Positions 46,457-55,586 of a stretch of 64,000 nt of DNA are shown in pieces. Every line of letters begins with the position of its first letter. Within the stretch, counting starts at the first letter, position 1. The stretch is from Acidihalobacter aeolianus (GTDB taxonomy: Bacteria; Pseudomonadota; Gammaproteobacteria; DSM-5130; Acidihalobacteraceae), in assembly GCF_001753165.1 (NCBI RefSeq), contig NZ_CP017448.1, positions 124,001-188,000 of the forward strand. Reading direction: 5' to 3'. The position numbers and the translations under genes are program-made. The notes under the pieces are model-generated. The model worked only from the letters and a program-made list of their open reading frames with translations. It did not search any database and was not told the origin of the DNA.

Positions 46457-47512
46457 ATGACGGAAGTGCCTGAACCTGTCGTCGACCTGCGCAGCGACAC
46501 GCTGACGCGTCCGACGGACGGCATGCGCGAGGCCATGGCGCGCGCCGAGGTCGGCGACGACGTCTATGGCGAGGACCCCACGGTCAACGCCCTGGAAGCG
46601 CTCGCCGCCGAGCGTCTGGGCAAGGCCTCCGCGCTGTTCGTGCCCAGCGGGACCATGGGCAACCTGATCTCGGTACTGGCCCACTGCGGCCGTGGCGACG
46701 AAATGATTCTCGGCGCCGACGCGCACATCTTCTATTACGAGCAGGGCGGTGCCGCCGGTTTCGGCGGGGTGCATCCGCGCACCCTGGCCAATCGCGCAGA
46801 CGGCACGCTCGATCTGGCCGAGGTCGAGGCCGCCATCCGCGTGGACAACGACCATTATCCGGTCAGCCGTCTGATCGCGCTTGAGAACACACATAACCGC
46901 TGCGGCGGCCGCGTGCTGGGCGTGGACTACATGGACGCGGCGGCGGAGCTCGCCCACTCGCGCGGTCTGCGTCTGCACGTGGACGGTGCGCGCATCTGGA
47001 ATGCCGCGGTGGCGCTGGGCGTCAGCCCCGCCCGGCTGCTGGCAGGCGCCGACAGCGTGTCGGCGTGTCTGAGCAAGGGCCTGTCCGCGCCGGTGGGCTC
47101 GGTGGTTGCCGGCGACCGCGATTTTGTCCGCCGCGCACGGCGTCTGCGCAAGGCGCTCGGCGGCGGCATGCGTCAGGCCGGCGTGATCGCCGCCGCCGGC
47201 ATCGTGGCGCTGGAGGAGATGGTCGACCGCCTCGCCGAGGACCACACCAACGCCCGCCGTCTGGCCGAGGGGCTGGCGGCGCTGGACGGCGTGTATCTGT
47301 CCCCGACCGCGGTCGAGACCAATCTCGTCTATTTCGACCTTGCCGAGGTCGACGCGCCGACGCTGTGCGACGCACTGGCGGCACGCGGGATACTGATGAG
47401 CCCCACCGGCACCACTGGCATCCGTGCGGTCACCCATCGCCATGTGAGCGCCGCCGACGTGGAGCGCACCCTGGCGGCCGTCGCCGAGACGCTGCGCGCG
47501 GCCGCCGCGTGA
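46457..47512 (+). CDS. ltaE: Low-specificity L-threonine aldolase
   Basis: This 351-residue fold-type I PLP enzyme cleaves L-threonine and allo-threonine to glycine and acetaldehyde. VDLRSDTLTRPTDGMREAMARAEVGDDVYGEDPTVN is the hallmark N-terminus, ALFVPSGTMGNLISVLAH and LHVDGARIWNAAVALG the cofactor-binding blocks, and SVSACLSKGLSAPVGSV near residue 204 contains the PLP Lys. The next gene starts inside its stop codon (GTGA), suggesting coupling to an acetyltransferase. Class-level function is secure; the stereospecificity is not. Confidence 0.95.
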   Translation: MTEVPEPVVDLRSDTLTRPTDGMREAMARAEVGDDVYGEDPTVNALEALAAERLGKASALFVPSGTMGNLISVLAHCGRGDEMILGADAHIFYYEQGGAAGFGGVHPRTLANRADGTLDLAEVEAAIRVDNDHYPVSRLIALENTHNRCGGRVLGVDYMDAAAELAHSRGLRLHVDGARIWNAAVALGVSPARLLAGADSVSACLSKGLSAPVGSVVAGDRDFVRRARRLRKALGGGMRQAGVIAAAGIVALEEMVDRLAEDHTNARRLAEGLAALDGVYLSPTAVETNLVYFDLAEVDAPTLCDALAARGILMSPTGTTGIRAVTHRHVSAADVERTLAAVAETLRAAAA

Positions 47513-47988
47513 GCGCCGCCTTCGCCGTCGCGCCCGCAAGGCCGGCCGACGTGGCCGGGATCGCGGCGCTCGTCGGCGCGCTGCTGGACGAAATCATGCG
47601 CGCGACCGGCACGGCGGCGTTCGACTTCGATCTCACCGCGACGCAGGCGCGCCTCGCCGATTTTCTGGCTAGTGGCCGCTACTTCGCGTTCGCGGCGCGC
47701 GACGAGACCGGCGCTCTGGCGGGCTTCGTCACGCTCTATGAGGGCTGCGCGCTTTATGCCGGCGGCGTCTTCGGCACCCTGGCCGAGCTGTACGTCAGAC
47801 CCGAGTGCCGCAGCCGCGGCCTGGGCCGCCGCCTGCTGGCCGAGGCCCGCACGCTCGGCGCGGCGCGCGGCTGGACCCGCCTGGAGGTGACCACGCCGCC
47901 GCTTCCCGAGTTCGCGGCGACGCTGGCCTTCTACGAACGCGAGGGTTTCGCCGTCACTGGCGGGCGCAAGCTCAAGACGGCATTGTGA
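47509..47988 (+). CDS. GNAT acetyltransferase
   Basis: This 159-residue GNAT protein is of the type FAVAPARPADVAGIAALVGALLDEIM, with FGTLAELYVRPECRSRGLGRRLLAEARTLGAARGWTRLEVTTPP (acetyl-CoA loop RSRGLG near residue 103) and FYEREGFAVTGGRKLKTAL at the end. It starts at a GTG overlapping the ltaE stop by 4 bp. The long upstream frame is a shadow of ltaE. Substrate unknown; the coupling to ltaE hints at amino acid metabolism but no more. Confidence 0.9.
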   Translation: MSAAFAVAPARPADVAGIAALVGALLDEIMRATGTAAFDFDLTATQARLADFLASGRYFAFAARDETGALAGFVTLYEGCALYAGGVFGTLAELYVRPECRSRGLGRRLLAEARTLGAARGWTRLEVTTPPLPEFAATLAFYEREGFAVTGGRKLKTAL

Positions 47989-48016
47989 TCGGCCGCTAAC
48001 GGTTAGGGAGGCGAGC

Positions 48017-48382
48017 ATGGCGGTGGAAAAGGTCAATCTGTCCGAAAAGCTGGGACGCATCACGGAATACTGGAGCCCGCGCATCGCGGCCACGCTCAAC
48101 GGTCAGCACGTCAAGCTGGTCAAGCTGCTGGGCGAGTTCGTGTGGCACCACCACGACGACGAGGACGAACTGTTCCTGGTCGTTCGCGGCCGGCTCGTCA
48201 TGCGCCTGCGCGACCGCGAGATCGAGGTGAACGAGGGTGAGTTCGTGGTCGTGCCGTGCGGCGTGGAGCACCAGCCGTACGCCGCCGAGGAGGTCGAGGT
48301 GCTGCTGTTCGAGCCGGCCGACACGCTCAATACCGGCAACGTGCGCAGCGCGCACACCGTCGACGCGCCGGCCTCCATCTGA
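48017..48382 (+). CDS. Cupin-domain protein
   Basis: This 121-residue single-domain cupin has motif 1 GEFVWHHHDDEDELFLVVRGRL (about residues 38-60), with a His-rich metal site, and motif 2 GEFVVVPCGVEHQPYA (about 74-90). Small cupins of this form bind a divalent metal and can be dioxygenases, isomerases or sensors; none of these can be chosen here. The start at the ATG behind AGGGAGG is clear. It lies between the acetyltransferase and tag, 28 bp on either side, so they may share a transcript. Confidence 0.9.
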   Translation: MAVEKVNLSEKLGRITEYWSPRIAATLNGQHVKLVKLLGEFVWHHHDDEDELFLVVRGRLVMRLRDREIEVNEGEFVVVPCGVEHQPYAAEEVEVLLFEPADTLNTGNVRSAHTVDAPASI

Positions 48383-48410
48383 TGCCCGCCAGCCACCAGG
48401 AGGCAGCGCC

Positions 48411-49025
48411 ATGAGCGAGACGATCCCGGGCCCGGACGGCCGCCCGCGCTGCCGCTGGTGCCAGGCAGCGCCCGAGTTCTTCGACTACCACGACCGCGAA
48501 TGGGGCTTCCCGGTCGGAGACGACCGCCGCCTGTTCGAGAAGATCTGCCTCGAGGGATTTCAGTCCGGCCTGAGCTGGCGGACCATCCTCGCCAAGCGCG
48601 AGAATTTCCGCGCCGCCTTCCACGGCTTCGACTTCGAGCGGGTCGCGCGTTTCACCTCGCGCGATGTCGAGCGCCTGCTCGGGGACGCCGGCATCATCCG
48701 CCACCGCGGCAAGATCGAGGCGACGATCAACAACGCCCGGCGTGCCTGCGAGATGGTCGAACGCGAGGGTTCGCTGGCCGCCTTCTTCTGGCGCTACGAA
48801 CCCGATCCGGCGACCCTGCCGGAGCCGCAGTCGATGACCACCTCGCCGGAATCCGTGGCGCTGTCCAAGGCGTTGAAGAAGCTCGGCTGGAAGTTCGTCG
48901 GCCCGACCACGATGTTCGCCTTCATGCAGGCCATGGGCCTGCTCAACGACCACGCGCACGGCTGCGCGATCCGCAATGAGGTCGAGCGTGCACGGGCCGG
49001 ATTCGGACGCCCATTGATATGCTGA
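48411..49025 (+). CDS. tag: DNA-3-methyladenine glycosylase I
   Basis: This 204-residue base-excision repair enzyme removes 3-methyladenine from DNA. RCRWC, then YHDREWGFPVGDDRRLFEKICLEGFQSGLSWRTILAKRENFRAAFHGFD, is the unmistakable N-terminal half. The zinc ligands (Cys and His near the N-terminus, and His and Cys in HAHGCAIR near the C-terminus) are all present. The ATG at 48411 follows CCAGGAGG; the longer frame overlaps the cupin gene. Length is slightly above the E. coli enzyme. Confidence 0.95.
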   Translation: MSETIPGPDGRPRCRWCQAAPEFFDYHDREWGFPVGDDRRLFEKICLEGFQSGLSWRTILAKRENFRAAFHGFDFERVARFTSRDVERLLGDAGIIRHRGKIEATINNARRACEMVEREGSLAAFFWRYEPDPATLPEPQSMTTSPESVALSKALKKLGWKFVGPTTMFAFMQAMGLLNDHAHGCAIRNEVERARAGFGRPLIC

Positions 49026-49321
49026 ACAGGCTACCCGTCGGCCCGGATCGAACCTTCCTGCGGCAGACCGGTCGCCGCGCTTGAGGGCGGACACGGATGT
49101 CGATCCGCACGACAAAGCGATGGCAGTCCTGGATCTTGGCAGCGGCATGTCGCACCCAAGGTAGGAATCGGCGGCACCGATGAGCTATGTTTTTCCCTAG
49201 GCAGCGTATTCCCGACACTCGACGCATACGCTTCAACAGAGGGATAGCCGGATGCCGAAGGTCTTACCCCGATGTTTCGATACGGGATAGTCCGACGGCG
49301 AGGGATGTTTCGTGACTATGG

Positions 49322-50266
49322 ATGGATAGCCCTGTGGAAAAACAGCTCATGCACCGTCTCTCGGACGTGCTCGGCGAATCTTTCAAGGTACTCGTTCAGG
49401 CGCCGCATTTCGATACCCGCATCGATGCCGACATCTTCGGCTATGTTCCCGGCAAGTATGTCGTGCTGCATTCGCAGCGCGGTCGTGGTGGTAAGGGACT
49501 CGGTGCGCTGGGACCCAAGCTCGGTGACAGTCTGATTGTCCGGTTCCTGGTCGAGGGCATCGCCTATGGATTCACCAGCCCGGTGGTTCATGTGCAGTAC
49601 CGCCCGGACCTGCTGGTATTCCTGCAGTGTCCCGACCTCATCAACAAGGTGAGTGTTCGACAGGAACTTCGCCTGCCATGCCGTCTTCCTTGTTCGCTCA
49701 AGGACATTTCCGGCCATACCATGCCGGCATTGCTGATCGACATTTCCTCCGGCGGCTGCCAGATCGCCAGTCGCGAACTCCGGGAGGACGACCGCGAGGT
49801 CGGGGTTGCGATCAAGCTGCAGCTCACGCTGCCGCAGGATGCCGGTGGCGAGCACGAGATCGCCGGCAAGGTGGTGCGGCTGCGCCTGCAGAACGAGGCG
49901 GTGATTGCCGGCATCGGCTTCGACGATCACCAGCACGAGCTGATGGACAAGCTGCGCGACTTCCTGTGCATCGATGCGCCTGAACCTCAAGCCGAACCAG
50001 ATGAGTCCTTGGAAGGTGCGGAGACATTGCCTCAGGAGGGCGAGGCCAGAAAGAACCGGGAAGCTGGTGCGCCACAGGCGGCGGAGACCGGGGGCGAGGC
50101 CGAAGCGGCCCAGACGGCGGAGGATTCGGATGACGCCGCTCGGGAAGGCGAAACCGAGGCGTCCGCGGACGGCGAGGTGCAGCAGCAGACCACAAGCCCC
50201 GAGGCACAGGCCGAGCCCGTTCCCGCGAAAACCGGCGAGAGCAACGCGTCCTCGACCGCCAGCTAG
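49322..50266 (+). CDS. PilZ-domain flagellar brake-like (YcgR-type) protein
   Basis: This 314-residue protein has an N-terminal YcgR-like (PilZN) domain (about 1-108), followed by a PilZ domain (about 110-220) with the c-di-GMP motifs RQELRLPCR (RxxxR) and DISSGGCQI (D/NxSxxG). A long acidic, Ala/Glu-rich disordered tail (about 222-314) follows. YcgR proteins bind c-di-GMP and slow the flagellar motor. No flagellar gene is near, so the target is unknown. The tail is unusual for the family. The 296 bases upstream (49026-49321) hold no gene I can support. Confidence 0.85.
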   Translation: MDSPVEKQLMHRLSDVLGESFKVLVQAPHFDTRIDADIFGYVPGKYVVLHSQRGRGGKGLGALGPKLGDSLIVRFLVEGIAYGFTSPVVHVQYRPDLLVFLQCPDLINKVSVRQELRLPCRLPCSLKDISGHTMPALLIDISSGGCQIASRELREDDREVGVAIKLQLTLPQDAGGEHEIAGKVVRLRLQNEAVIAGIGFDDHQHELMDKLRDFLCIDAPEPQAEPDESLEGAETLPQEGEARKNREAGAPQAAETGGEAEAAQTAEDSDDAAREGETEASADGEVQQQTTSPEAQAEPVPAKTGESNASSTAS

Positions 50267-50420
50267 TCGCGTTCAGTTTCGTTCCCGGGGGCGTTTCAGC
50301 GTCCCATCGCATCGTGTGAATGGGCTCTGGCGCCCGGCACGCCAGCGGCTTGCCGTATCCGCTCCGGCACACGGGGTCTCGGTAGTTTTCCTGCAACGAA
50401 GCGTCATTGCCCATGCCGGC

Positions 50421-50451
50421 GCGCAACGGAATTTGTTGCGCGGTGCGCAAC
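50421..50451. promoter_or_regulatory. HigA-type operator, three GCGCAAC half-sites
   Basis: GCGCAAC (50421-50427), GTTGCGC (50435-50441) and GCGCAAC (50445-50451) form two overlapping inverted repeats with 7- and 3-bp spacers, 17 bp before the higB start. The antitoxin should bind here to repress its own operon. Confidence 0.7.
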
Positions 50452-50467
50452 ATGCTAACTTCGCCAG

Positions 50468-50746
50468 ATGATCAAATCGTTCCGCCACAAGGGGCTGAAA
50501 AGGTTTTACGAGGCCGGTCAGGCTTCCGGCATTCAGCCGCAGCATGCGAGGCGTTTGAGGATGCAGCTGCTGGCCCTGGATACCGCGCAGGTCATCGACG
50601 ATATGGATGTTCCGGGCTTCAAGCTCCATTCGCTGAAAGGTTCGGATAAGAACCGCTGGGCGATATGGATCAACGGAAACTGGCGCATCACCTTTGAATT
50701 TCACGAAGACCACGCCTACATACTGAATTACGAGGACTACCGCTGA
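50468..50746 (+). CDS. higB: HigB-type toxin (RelE superfamily)
   Basis: This 92-residue ribosome-dependent mRNA interferase of the HigB family has MIKSFRHKGLKRFYEAGQ at the start, PGFKLHSLKGSDKNRWAIWINGNWRITFEF in the centre and YILNYEDYR at the end, all diagnostic. It precedes the antitoxin, the order typical of higBA and reversed relative to most toxin-antitoxin pairs. The stop codon overlaps the antitoxin ATG by one base. It is expected to cleave translated mRNA under stress when free of HigA. Confidence 0.95.
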   Translation: MIKSFRHKGLKRFYEAGQASGIQPQHARRLRMQLLALDTAQVIDDMDVPGFKLHSLKGSDKNRWAIWINGNWRITFEFHEDHAYILNYEDYR

Positions 50747-51048
50747 TGGCCATGCATAATCCTCCCCACCCCGGGGAATTCATACGCGAGATCTACCTGG
50801 AGCCCTTTGCGATCACGGGGCGCCAGCTTTCCGCCAAGCTGGGCGTATCGCCGTCCACGCTCAATCGCGTGTTGAACGGCAGCAGCGGGATCAGCTCGGA
50901 AATGGCGTTGCGCCTGTCCATCGCGCTAGGGCGTACGCCCGAGAGCTGGTTGGCCATGCAGGACACTTTCGATCTGTGGCAGTCTCGTCAGACGGTCAAT
51001 CTGGATGGGGTGGAACGAATGGATTTCGATGCCGCGCGATCGGGATGA
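50746..51048 (+). CDS. higA: HigA-type antitoxin (XRE HTH)
   Basis: This 100-residue antitoxin is of the VapI/HigA family. PPHPGEFIREIYLEPFAITGRQLSAKLGVSPSTLNRVLNGSSGISSEMALRLSIALGRTPESWLAMQDTFDL spans the helix-turn-helix in pieces, with the PHPGE start and SPESWL-like end as hallmarks. It neutralises HigB and represses the operon through the repeats at 50421-50451. It overlaps higB by one base. Confidence 0.96.
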   Translation: MAMHNPPHPGEFIREIYLEPFAITGRQLSAKLGVSPSTLNRVLNGSSGISSEMALRLSIALGRTPESWLAMQDTFDLWQSRQTVNLDGVERMDFDAARSG

Positions 51049-51122
51049 TCGCTTGCCCCAGAGTGCGAGTAGGCCCTAGGTGTTAATTTTTTCTGTAGAA
51101 AGCCCAACGATCGAATAACCCC

Positions 51123-54100
51123 GTGCAGGATTCCGAACGTCTTCGACAGCTTGAGGCTCGCCTCGACGAGGTGGCCGCGCGCGAGCGCGCCGAGTTCGCC
51201 AGGCGCCTGGCCGGGCTCGCGCGGCGCGCGCGCGGCGGCCAGCCGGTCGACCGCGGGCTGGCGAAGCTCGAACCCGAGATCGAGGCGGCGCGCGAACGGC
51301 TCGCGGCGCGGCGGGCCGCACTGCCGGTGCCGACCTATCCCGACGAGCTGCCGGTGGTCGCGCGGCGCGAGGACATCGCCCGCGCCATCGCCGAGCATCA
51401 GGTGGTCATCGTCTGCGGCGATACCGGCTCGGGCAAGACCACCCAGCTGCCGAAGATCTGCCTGGAGCTGGGACGCGGCGCAGCCGGCCTGATCGGTCAT
51501 ACTCAGCCGCGGCGCATCGCCGCGCGCAGCGTGGCCGGGCGCATCGCGGAGGAGCTCAAGACCGAGGTCGGGCGCGGCGTCGGCTTCAAGGTGCGCTTCT
51601 CGGATCACATCGGCCCCGAGACCTACCTCAAGCTGATGACCGACGGCATCCTGCTCGCGGAGATGCAGCAGGACCGCCTGCTCACCCAGTACGACACGCT
51701 GATCATCGACGAGGCCCACGAGCGCAGCCTCAACATCGACTTCCTGCTCGGCTACCTCAAGCGCGTGCTGCCGCAGCGCCCCGACCTCAAGCTGATCGTC
51801 ACCTCGGCCACCATCGATCCCGAGCGCTTCTCGCGCCATTTCAACGACGCGCCTATCCTCATGGTCGAGGGCCGCACCTATCCCGTTGAGGTGCGCTATC
51901 GCCCGCTGGTGACCCTGGAGGATGACGAGGAGGATCGCGACCCGACGCAGGGCATCGTCGAGGCCTGCGCCGAGCTGGCGCGCGAGGGGCTGGGCGACGT
52001 GCTGGTGTTCCTGCCCGGCGAGCGCGAGATCCGCGAGGCCGCCGAGGCGCTGCGCAAGCACCATCCGCCGCACACCGAGATCCTGCCGCTGTACGCGCGG
52101 CTTTCCGCCGCCGAGCAGCATCGCGTGTTCGAGGCGCACGGCGGGCGGCGCATCGTGCTCGCCACCAACGTTGCCGAAACCTCGCTCACCGTGCCCGGCA
52201 TCCGCTACGTGGTCGACGCCGGCACCGCGCGCATCTCGCGCTATTCCTGGCGCGCCAAGCTGCAGCGCCTGCCCATCGAGCCCGTCTCGCAGGCCTCGGC
52301 CGACCAGCGCAAGGGCCGCTGCGGGCGCGTCGGGCCGGGCGTGTGCATCCGCCTCTACAGCGAGGAGGATTTCGCCTCGCGCCCGGCGTTCACCGACCCC
52401 GAGATCCAGCGCACCAACCTCGCCGCCGTGGTGCTGCAGATGGCCGCGCTCGGCCTCGGTGAGGTCGCCGACTTCCCGTTCATCGACCCGCCCGACCCGC
52501 GCCTGGTCAGGGACGGCTACCTGCTGCTCGAGGAGCTGCATGCGGTGGACGCCCAGCAGCGCCTCACCGACGTCGGTCGGCGCCTCGCGCGGCTGCCGGT
52601 GGACCCGCGCCTCGGCCGCATGCTGCTCGCCGCCGAGCGCGAGGGCGCGCTGCGCGAGGTGCTGGTGATCGTCGCCGCGCTCGCCGTGCAGGACCCGCGC
52701 GAACGCCCGGCAGATCGCCAGCAGGCCGCCGACGAGGCGCACAAGCGCTTCCGCGACGAGCGTTCCGACTTCCTTGCCTACCTCAGGCTCTGGGAGCACT
52801 ACCACGAGCAGGCCAGCCACCACTCCAAGTCGCAGCTGCGCAAGCTGTGCCAGCGCGAGTTCCTGTCGTGGATGCGCCTGCGCGAATGGATCGAGACCTG
52901 GCGCCAGCTGCACGGCCAGCTCACCGAGATGGGCTTTCGCGAGAACCAACAGCCGGCCGAGTACGACGCCATCCACCGCGCCCTGCTCGCCGGCCTGCTC
53001 GCGCACGTCGGCTTCAAGTCCGAGGACGACCGCGACAAGCACGCCTATCTCGGCACGCGCAATCGCAAGTTCCACATCTTCCCCGGCTCCGGGCTGCACA
53101 AGCGCGGGCCCAAGTGGCTGATGGCCGCGGAGATCGCGGAGACCGCGCGCACCTACGCGCGCACCGTCGCCAGCATCAAGCCGGAGTGGATCGAGCAGCT
53201 CGGCGCGCATCTCATCAAGCACCACATCTTCGAGCCGCACTGGGAGCAGCGCCCCGCACGCGTCGGCGCCTTCGACCGGCTCACGCTCTACGGCCTCGTC
53301 GTCCAGCCGCGCAAGCGCGTGGACTATGCGCGCACCCACCCCGCCGAGGCGCGCGAGCTGTTCATCCGCCATGCCCTGGTCTACGGCGAATTCCGCAGCC
53401 GCGGTGGCTTTCTCGCGCACAACCGCGCGCTGATCGAGGAAGTCGAAGAGCTGGAGGCCAAGGCCCGCCGGCCGGACATCCTGGTCGACGAGTACGTGCT
53501 GTTCGAGTTCTACGACCGCCTCGTGCCGGCCGAGATCAACAACGGCAAGGCCTTCGAGCGCTGGCGCGAACAGGCCGAGCGCGACAACGCCAGGTTGCTG
53601 TACCTCACGCGCGAGGCGCTGATGCAGCACGGCGCCGACGACATTACCGCCGAGCGCTTCCCGGATCGCCTCGCCGCCGGACCCGGCCTCGCGCTGCCGC
53701 TGCGCTATCGCCTGGAACCGGGCGGCGAGGACGACGGCGTGACCCTCACCGTGCCGCTCGCCGCGCTGCGTCAGATCGACGCGGCGCGCTGCGAATGGCT
53801 GGTGCCCGGTCTGCTGGAGGACAAGCTCGCGGCGCTGATCCGCGGCCTGCCCAAGGCGCTGCGCAAGCACTTCGTGCCCGCGCCGGACTTCGCCCGCGCC
53901 TGCGCGCAATCGCTCGCGTTCGGCGAGGGTGGGCTGACCGGCGCGCTGGCGCACCAGCTCCAGCGCATGACCGGCGTCGAGGTGTCGCCGGAAGCCTGGG
54001 ACACGGCCGCGCTGCCGGACCACCTGCGCATGCGCTTCGAGGTGATCGACGGCAAGGGCAAACTGCTCGCCGCCGGGCGCGACCTGTCCGCGCTGGCCGA

Positions 54101-55013
54101 CACGCTGGAAGGCCGCGTGCAGCAGACCTTCGAGGCGATGCCCACGCAGAGCCTGGAGTGCGACGACGTCACCGCCTGGAATTTCGGCGACCTGCCCGAG
54201 AGCGTCGACATCGAGCAGCACGGCCTCGCGCTCAAGGGCTACCCGGCGCTGGTGCGCGAGGGCGAACGGGTCGCGCTACGCATACTGGACAGCGCGGCGA
54301 GCGCCGAGCGCGCACATCGCGAGGGCCTGCTCGGCCTGCTGCGGCTCGTGTTGCGCGAGCCGGTCAAATACCTGCACAAGCAGCTCCCGCACGCGCAGAC
54401 GATGTGCCTGCACTTCGCCGCCGTCGGGCGCTGCGAAGCGCTCAAGGACGACTTCATCGACGCCGTGCTGGAAGACCTGTTTCTCGCCGAGCCGCTGCCG
54501 CGCAGCGAGGCCGAGTTCGCCGCGCGCGTCGAGGCCGGGCGTAGCGAGATCGTCACCGTCGCCACGCGGCTCGCCGAGCGCATGAGCGATGCGCTCGCCG
54601 CCTTCCACCGCATCCGCCAGAGCCTCAAGGGCAACGTCCCGCTGAGCTGGATCGAGGCCGCCGCCGACGTCAACGACCAGCTCGCGCACATGATCTACAC
54701 TGGTTTCATCCGCGCCACGCCACGCGAATACCGCCCGCACCTGCCGCGCTACCTCAAGGCCGTCGAACGCCGCCTGGAACGCCTGCAGCAGCAGCCCGAC
54801 AAGGACCGCCGCCTGCGCGTCGAAATCGAACCCCTCTGGGCGCGCTGCAAGCAGCGCTGGGGCGACGGCAAAAACGTCAGCGAAGCCCTGCGCGATTTCC
54901 GCTGGCAGATCGAGGAACTGCGCGTATCGCTGTTCGCCCAGGAACTCGGCACGCCGCGGCCGGTATCGGTGGCGCGGTTGGAGAAGCGGTGGAAGGAGAT
55001 GAGGAGCGGGTGA
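51123..55013 (+). CDS. hrpA: ATP-dependent RNA helicase HrpA
   Basis: This large DEAH-box RNA helicase has 1296 residues. Walker A GDTGSGKTTQLPK lies near residue 99, IGHTQPRRIAARSVAGRIAEE follows, the DEAH motif IIDEAHERSLN is near 196, SAT near 229, and the motif V/VI region (ATNVAETSLTVPGIRYVVD, SQASADQRKGRCGRVGPG) near 350-400. The HA2/OB domains and the long C-terminal DUF3418 region (from about 700) complete the E. coli-type architecture. HrpA rescues stalled ribosomes or handles structured mRNA. It starts at a GTG; no good alternative exists. Confidence 0.96.
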   Translation: MQDSERLRQLEARLDEVAARERAEFARRLAGLARRARGGQPVDRGLAKLEPEIEAARERLAARRAALPVPTYPDELPVVARREDIARAIAEHQVVIVCGDTGSGKTTQLPKICLELGRGAAGLIGHTQPRRIAARSVAGRIAEELKTEVGRGVGFKVRFSDHIGPETYLKLMTDGILLAEMQQDRLLTQYDTLIIDEAHERSLNIDFLLGYLKRVLPQRPDLKLIVTSATIDPERFSRHFNDAPILMVEGRTYPVEVRYRPLVTLEDDEEDRDPTQGIVEACAELAREGLGDVLVFLPGEREIREAAEALRKHHPPHTEILPLYARLSAAEQHRVFEAHGGRRIVLATNVAETSLTVPGIRYVVDAGTARISRYSWRAKLQRLPIEPVSQASADQRKGRCGRVGPGVCIRLYSEEDFASRPAFTDPEIQRTNLAAVVLQMAALGLGEVADFPFIDPPDPRLVRDGYLLLEELHAVDAQQRLTDVGRRLARLPVDPRLGRMLLAAEREGALREVLVIVAALAVQDPRERPADRQQAADEAHKRFRDERSDFLAYLRLWEHYHEQASHHSKSQLRKLCQREFLSWMRLREWIETWRQLHGQLTEMGFRENQQPAEYDAIHRALLAGLLAHVGFKSEDDRDKHAYLGTRNRKFHIFPGSGLHKRGPKWLMAAEIAETARTYARTVASIKPEWIEQLGAHLIKHHIFEPHWEQRPARVGAFDRLTLYGLVVQPRKRVDYARTHPAEARELFIRHALVYGEFRSRGGFLAHNRALIEEVEELEAKARRPDILVDEYVLFEFYDRLVPAEINNGKAFERWREQAERDNARLLYLTREALMQHGADDITAERFPDRLAAGPGLALPLRYRLEPGGEDDGVTLTVPLAALRQIDAARCEWLVPGLLEDKLAALIRGLPKALRKHFVPAPDFARACAQSLAFGEGGLTGALAHQLQRMTGVEVSPEAWDTAALPDHLRMRFEVIDGKGKLLAAGRDLSALADTLEGRVQQTFEAMPTQSLECDDVTAWNFGDLPESVDIEQHGLALKGYPALVREGERVALRILDSAASAERAHREGLLGLLRLVLREPVKYLHKQLPHAQTMCLHFAAVGRCEALKDDFIDAVLEDLFLAEPLPRSEAEFAARVEAGRSEIVTVATRLAERMSDALAAFHRIRQSLKGNVPLSWIEAAADVNDQLAHMIYTGFIRATPREYRPHLPRYLKAVERRLERLQQQPDKDRRLRVEIEPLWARCKQRWGDGKNVSEALRDFRWQIEELRVSLFAQELGTPRPVSVARLEKRWKEMRSG

Positions 55014-55586
55014 TCGCCCGTTATTTTTATGCTTGATTGCAAGGCCCCGTGTGCTCCGCGTGCGCCTGATGCAGCCCCTGGGCTATATCCCATCGACAGA
55101 AGCTGAGGCCCACTACTATCAGAAACACGACAGCCAAGCCAAACAAACGGGCGGCCTGACTTAAACCAACCAGCCTCCGCGATACCCGGGGCAGTGTTGC
55201 ACTTCATTCTTGAGCGGGCCGTGGGCTTCAAGGGTTTGGCAAAAGGCAAGATCAGACCCAGAGTTGCTCATAGAGTTTGTTGCTGAGAATGGTTCGGCGG
55301 CATATTCGGATTTGGTTGCCTTTTCCAGCAGCCCGCCTAGCTCACCAGTAATATTCTGGATAGCTTCTTTCAGAAGCTATATTCCTGAATCCGTATTTTC
55401 GCATGCAGCCTTCAACATGGTTCGTTAACATTTCGTATCGCCACATGAATAAGCTGCAACGGTTGTGTTTTTTGAATAAAAACTGACATCATTATTGTTG
55501 GCAGACGGAAATGATGTCGATTCAACGTATTCTGCGCACACTGATCCTGTAACTACGCCCGTTTGGCCACGCTTATCGGCCTTTCT
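55014..55586. other. 573-bp non-coding region, left part of a low-GC island
   Basis: GC content drops right after hrpA. GCTTGATTGCAAG (55031-55043) recurs in inverse orientation at 58265-58277, bracketing the island. A 72-codon frame at 55210-55428 has no ATG or similarity and is not called. The left end of the IS1380-type element probably lies near 55546, where CCTGTAACTACGC resembles the right-end sequence. Confidence 0.45.
55031..55043 (+). repeat. 13-bp inverted repeat, left copy, at island edge
   Basis: GCTTGATTGCAAG, the exact complement of 58265-58277. It lies 18 bp past the hrpA stop codon. Confidence 0.6.

Noticed and set aside
50988-54221. A 1077-codon open frame on the minus strand opposite hrpA
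   Set aside because: It is the codon-position shadow of a GC-rich gene: composition is Ala/Arg/Gly/Val-heavy without domains, and hrpA on the plus strand is unmistakable.
55210-55428. A 72-codon frame after hrpA
   Set aside because: Lacks an ATG start and any family feature; lies in the low-GC non-coding edge of the island.
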